Source of the DNA: Paraburkholderia sp. BCC1884 | Lineage (GTDB): Bacteria; Pseudomonadota; Gammaproteobacteria; Burkholderiales; Burkholderiaceae | Assembly (NCBI RefSeq): GCF_900996225.1 | Contig: NZ_CAAJGL010000068.1 | Span: 1,178,001 to 1,242,000 of the forward strand | Direction of reading: 5' to 3' | DNA: 64,000 bases | In this document: piece by piece, positions 62,138 to 64,000 of the stretch | Layout: every line of letters begins with the position of its first letter | Numbering within the stretch: position 1 is the first letter of the stretch | Notes under the pieces: model-generated | Told to the model about the DNA's origin: nothing | Databases searched by the model: none | Seen by the model: only the letters and a program-made list of their open reading frames with translations | Program-made: the position numbers and the translations under genes

Positions 62138-62617
62138 ATGATTCGAAAGCTTTTAACGCCCGGCGCCCCTGTTGCTGAGACGAGTACGTTGCTGCGACCA
62201 GTCTGTAGGCAATCAACGAGTCTGTCTCAAGACCAGATTAATGCACGACTTCGAGCCAAGCGCTCCACTGCGTACCTTGAAGCTATCGGGCGACTTGATG
62301 CAGGTGGCCACACCCATAATCGACAGGCAGTCGAAGCACTGGTCGCCGCAATCACGGAAGAGTTTCCCGACATCGCCATCGATCAGCAACCGGTCGGAAT
62401 CGTATCTAGGTGCTATCTCGGGGCGCCTTATGAGGTCCATATGCTGGACCGGGCGGGAAACATCATCCAGCACTACAAAAGTTTTGAATCGTTGCCGCCT
62501 TTGCTGGCAAAAGGGCGCGCGTTAGCGATGCATGGCCAGTACGCGTTCGTTGAAGTTTATTTGGATAAGGTAATCGCCGTTACGTCGAGCGGCGACACTT
62601 CGATCGTCAAGGGATGA
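62138..62617 (+). CDS. Hypothetical protein, first gene of a two-gene unit
   Basis: A 159-residue soluble protein without signal peptide or recognised domain. A helical N-terminal half (QDQINARLRAKRSTAYLEAI; QAVEALVAAITEEFPDIAID) is followed by a beta-rich half (GIVSRCYLGAPYEVHMLDRA; AFVEVYLDKVIAVTSSGDTS). ATG 62138 is chosen by the start of the hydrophilic domain; only a weak GGTGGG precedes it. The next gene starts one base after its stop, so the two are almost certainly co-translated and may form a complex. Confidence 0.65.
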   Translation: MIRKLLTPGAPVAETSTLLRPVCRQSTSLSQDQINARLRAKRSTAYLEAIGRLDAGGHTHNRQAVEALVAAITEEFPDIAIDQQPVGIVSRCYLGAPYEVHMLDRAGNIIQHYKSFESLPPLLAKGRALAMHGQYAFVEVYLDKVIAVTSSGDTSIVKG

Positions 62618-62618
62618 A

Positions 62619-64000
62619 ATGAGCACCACAGAACGAATTATTCAGGCGGCAGACCTTACTTTTATCAACAATAGCCTGAGAAGCCTCAATCGTGACATCG
62701 AGGCTGTGTCTCAACAGGTAAACGGCGTTGGGACTGAGCTTGCTGACACAAGGTCAGAACTGGCACGGCTTGAACAGGCGTTCATGCAGTTTGTTGCCGC
62801 CGACTTGCGCGCCAAGCAACTGGCACTCGCCGAAACGCGGCAGATCAAGATCCGGCAAGAACTGGAAACGACGTACGGGTACTACGCGGAAGTACGGCGA
62901 CAGGCCACAGGCATCCTGCAGGCAGCGGATGTGAATGTTGTACGCGCTGAGACCATCAAATCTGCGACCGAAGGCCTGATGTTGTCGGCGCCGCGCTACT
63001 GGTTGGCCCCGGCTCTCGTAGCACTCGCTGCGTGGCTGAACGACCAGCACGACCTGGCGAAGCGAGCTTTGGCAGAAGCTGTGCGTCGCGACGACGAAAA
63101 GACTTCCCTGTTCTTTGCTCTCGTCAGCCGCCGCGCAGATCGCGGCGGTGCTTGCCGGGTTTGGCTGGACCGCTATTTTGGAATGCAAGACCCGAAAAGC
63201 CTTGACCGGCAAAGCGTTATTCTTGTTGACGCGCTCGCTAGCGGCATCTTTGGCGGGGAGGTTCGTCTGCAGTGCACACGACGCGTCGAATCGTGGGTCG
63301 AAGAGCTGTCAGCAGAGGTCGGCTTTGTGGAAGCGCAACGCCATCAATGGAGCGATGGCCTGCTCACGAAACTTCCGGAAAACGACAACTCTCAGCGTTA
63401 CCGGCATCTTGCGCGTTTCAGCCCGACATGGTCTGCGTTAAACCATTCACTTAACGAGGCGACGCTTCACGAAGTCGTTCGTGATCATTTTGTTGGCATA
63501 TTTGACGGCGCGTTGACGCCGGCACGCAACATCGAAGCCGCAGTTGATGATCTTCTTGATTCATTGGTGAAGAACTTCGATGACGAGGAGTTGCCTTTGC
63601 GTCGCGAAGACCGCCTCAACCAGCTGATCATCGAGAAATCAGGTGATTGGGACGCTGCACAGCGCAAACAGGCGTTGGAAACGACGATATTGGACGAGCG
63701 TGTGAGTTTCACCCAGTTGCTAACCAATGCGGCGATGAATCCGCAGTTGAGCAAGGCAACGCGTGCAACGCAGCGATATGCCACTGCTTTGTCCCGCACT
63801 TGGATTCGGGATGCCCATGATGACTTGACGGCCTCTTTCCGTGCACGTGTTCCATCCGATGTCGCCTTGTCTATTGAAGGATGGACAGGCTCGACCCGCA
63901 GCGGGGAGAACGAGGAAGAACTGGTTGGAAAACTCGGCGCTCACCTGGATGCCGAGCGCGATGCGGCGTTGGCAAAGCTGAAGATCGGATTCAAGCAATG
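62619..64000 (+). CDS. Large helical protein of unknown function, 3' end beyond the window
   Basis: An uninterrupted frame of about 460 codons that runs off the window end. It starts MSTTERIIQAADLTFINNSL with a coiled-coil-like N-terminus (LRSLNRDIEAVSQQVNGVGT; LAETRQIKIRQELETTYGYY). A hydrophobic but short patch follows (YWLAPALVALAAWLNDQHDL), then an alpha-helical body with repeat-like Ala/Leu/Arg stretches. No catalytic motif is visible in the part present. I have a sense of similar proteins in accessory loci near GTPase or chaperone-like genes, but cannot name a family. Its start lies one base after the previous stop. Confidence 0.75.
   Translation, partial: MSTTERIIQAADLTFINNSLRSLNRDIEAVSQQVNGVGTELADTRSELARLEQAFMQFVAADLRAKQLALAETRQIKIRQELETTYGYYAEVRRQATGILQAADVNVVRAETIKSATEGLMLSAPRYWLAPALVALAAWLNDQHDLAKRALAEAVRRDDEKTSLFFALVSRRADRGGACRVWLDRYFGMQDPKSLDRQSVILVDALASGIFGGEVRLQCTRRVESWVEELSAEVGFVEAQRHQWSDGLLTKLPENDNSQRYRHLARFSPTWSALNHSLNEATLHEVVRDHFVGIFDGALTPARNIEAAVDDLLDSLVKNFDDEELPLRREDRLNQLIIEKSGDWDAAQRKQALETTILDERVSFTQLLTNAAMNPQLSKATRATQRYATALSRTWIRDAHDDLTASFRARVPSDVALSIEGWTGSTRSGENEEELVGKLGAHLDAERDAALAKLKIGFKQ

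Noticed and set aside
1..64000. CRISPR arrays, tRNA or rRNA genes, prophage
   Set aside because: No regularly spaced direct repeats, cloverleaf-like genes, rRNA segments or phage structural genes were recognised on reading.

Overview
The window looks like accessory DNA of a Burkholderiaceae bacterium, probably Paraburkholderia or Caballeronia. The evidence is the style of its porin, LysR, AraC and RutR-type genes, two small Burkholderia-type hypothetical proteins, and a high-GC coding style. No rRNA, tRNA, CRISPR array or intact insertion sequence was recognised. Decayed genes are frequent, so the window appears to be a set of acquired catabolic and defence modules separated by eroded DNA.

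Region 1 (1-7.4 kb) is a six-gene + strand cassette. It holds a ThiF/E1-like protein, a multi-pass membrane protein, an AAA ATPase and a large subtilase matching the IetA/IetS pair, a second subtilase, and a 71-residue protein shaped like a subtilisin propeptide. A strong terminator closes it. IetAS pairs are known in plasmid incompatibility and as an anti-phage system; the extra genes suggest an elaborated version.

Region 2 (7.4-10.8 kb) is mostly eroded. It contains remnants of diaminopropionate ammonia-lyase, a branched-chain amino-acid binding protein and a LysR regulator, a hairpin-rich element, and an intact RidA-family gene.

Region 3 (10.8-36.5 kb) centres on coenzyme F420. It opens with a molybdopterin oxidoreductase fused to a flavin reductase and a 2Fe-2S ferredoxin, then an AraC regulator. 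RutR-like and MocR-like regulators follow, divergent from a long overlapping operon: dihydropyrimidinase remnant, cofG, cofH, cofD, cofC, cofE, an NADPH:F420 oxidoreductase, an F420-type LLM oxidoreductase, an M20 carbamoyl-amino-acid hydrolase, alanine dehydrogenase and a proton-translocating transhydrogenase. RutR-like boxes lie in the divergent promoter. Downstream are a cyclase-family hydrolase, a RutF-like flavin reductase, a second copy of the first AraC regulator and a uracil/xanthine-type permease. The likely logic is transhydrogenase -> NADPH -> F420H2 -> LLM-catalysed reduction, next to genes for pyrimidine or cyclic-ureide breakdown. A reductive, F420-dependent pyrimidine/hydantoin pathway is the main hypothesis of this report.

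Region 4 (36.5-39 kb) carries two small hypothetical genes and remnants of a NupC-type nucleoside transporter and a nucleoside hydrolase.

Region 5 (39-57.2 kb) is a carbohydrate or polyol catabolic island. It holds a tandem SnoaL-fold protein, an ABC importer missing one permease and the start of its ATPase, a bicupin, a TIM-barrel protein, a DeoR regulator, GlpA/GlpB-like flavoproteins (the first frameshifted), an FGGY kinase, and a minus-strand unit of HpsN-like dehydrogenase, SDR, LacI regulator, HpcH/HpaI aldolase and alpha/beta hydrolase, plus a porin. Matching operator motifs at 39.0-39.3 kb and 55.6-55.9 kb bracket the island and suggest common control.

Region 6 (57.2-64 kb) is sparse: small hypothetical genes, a broken TnpB-like transposase, a lipoprotein, and the start of an unknown two-gene unit running off the window end.
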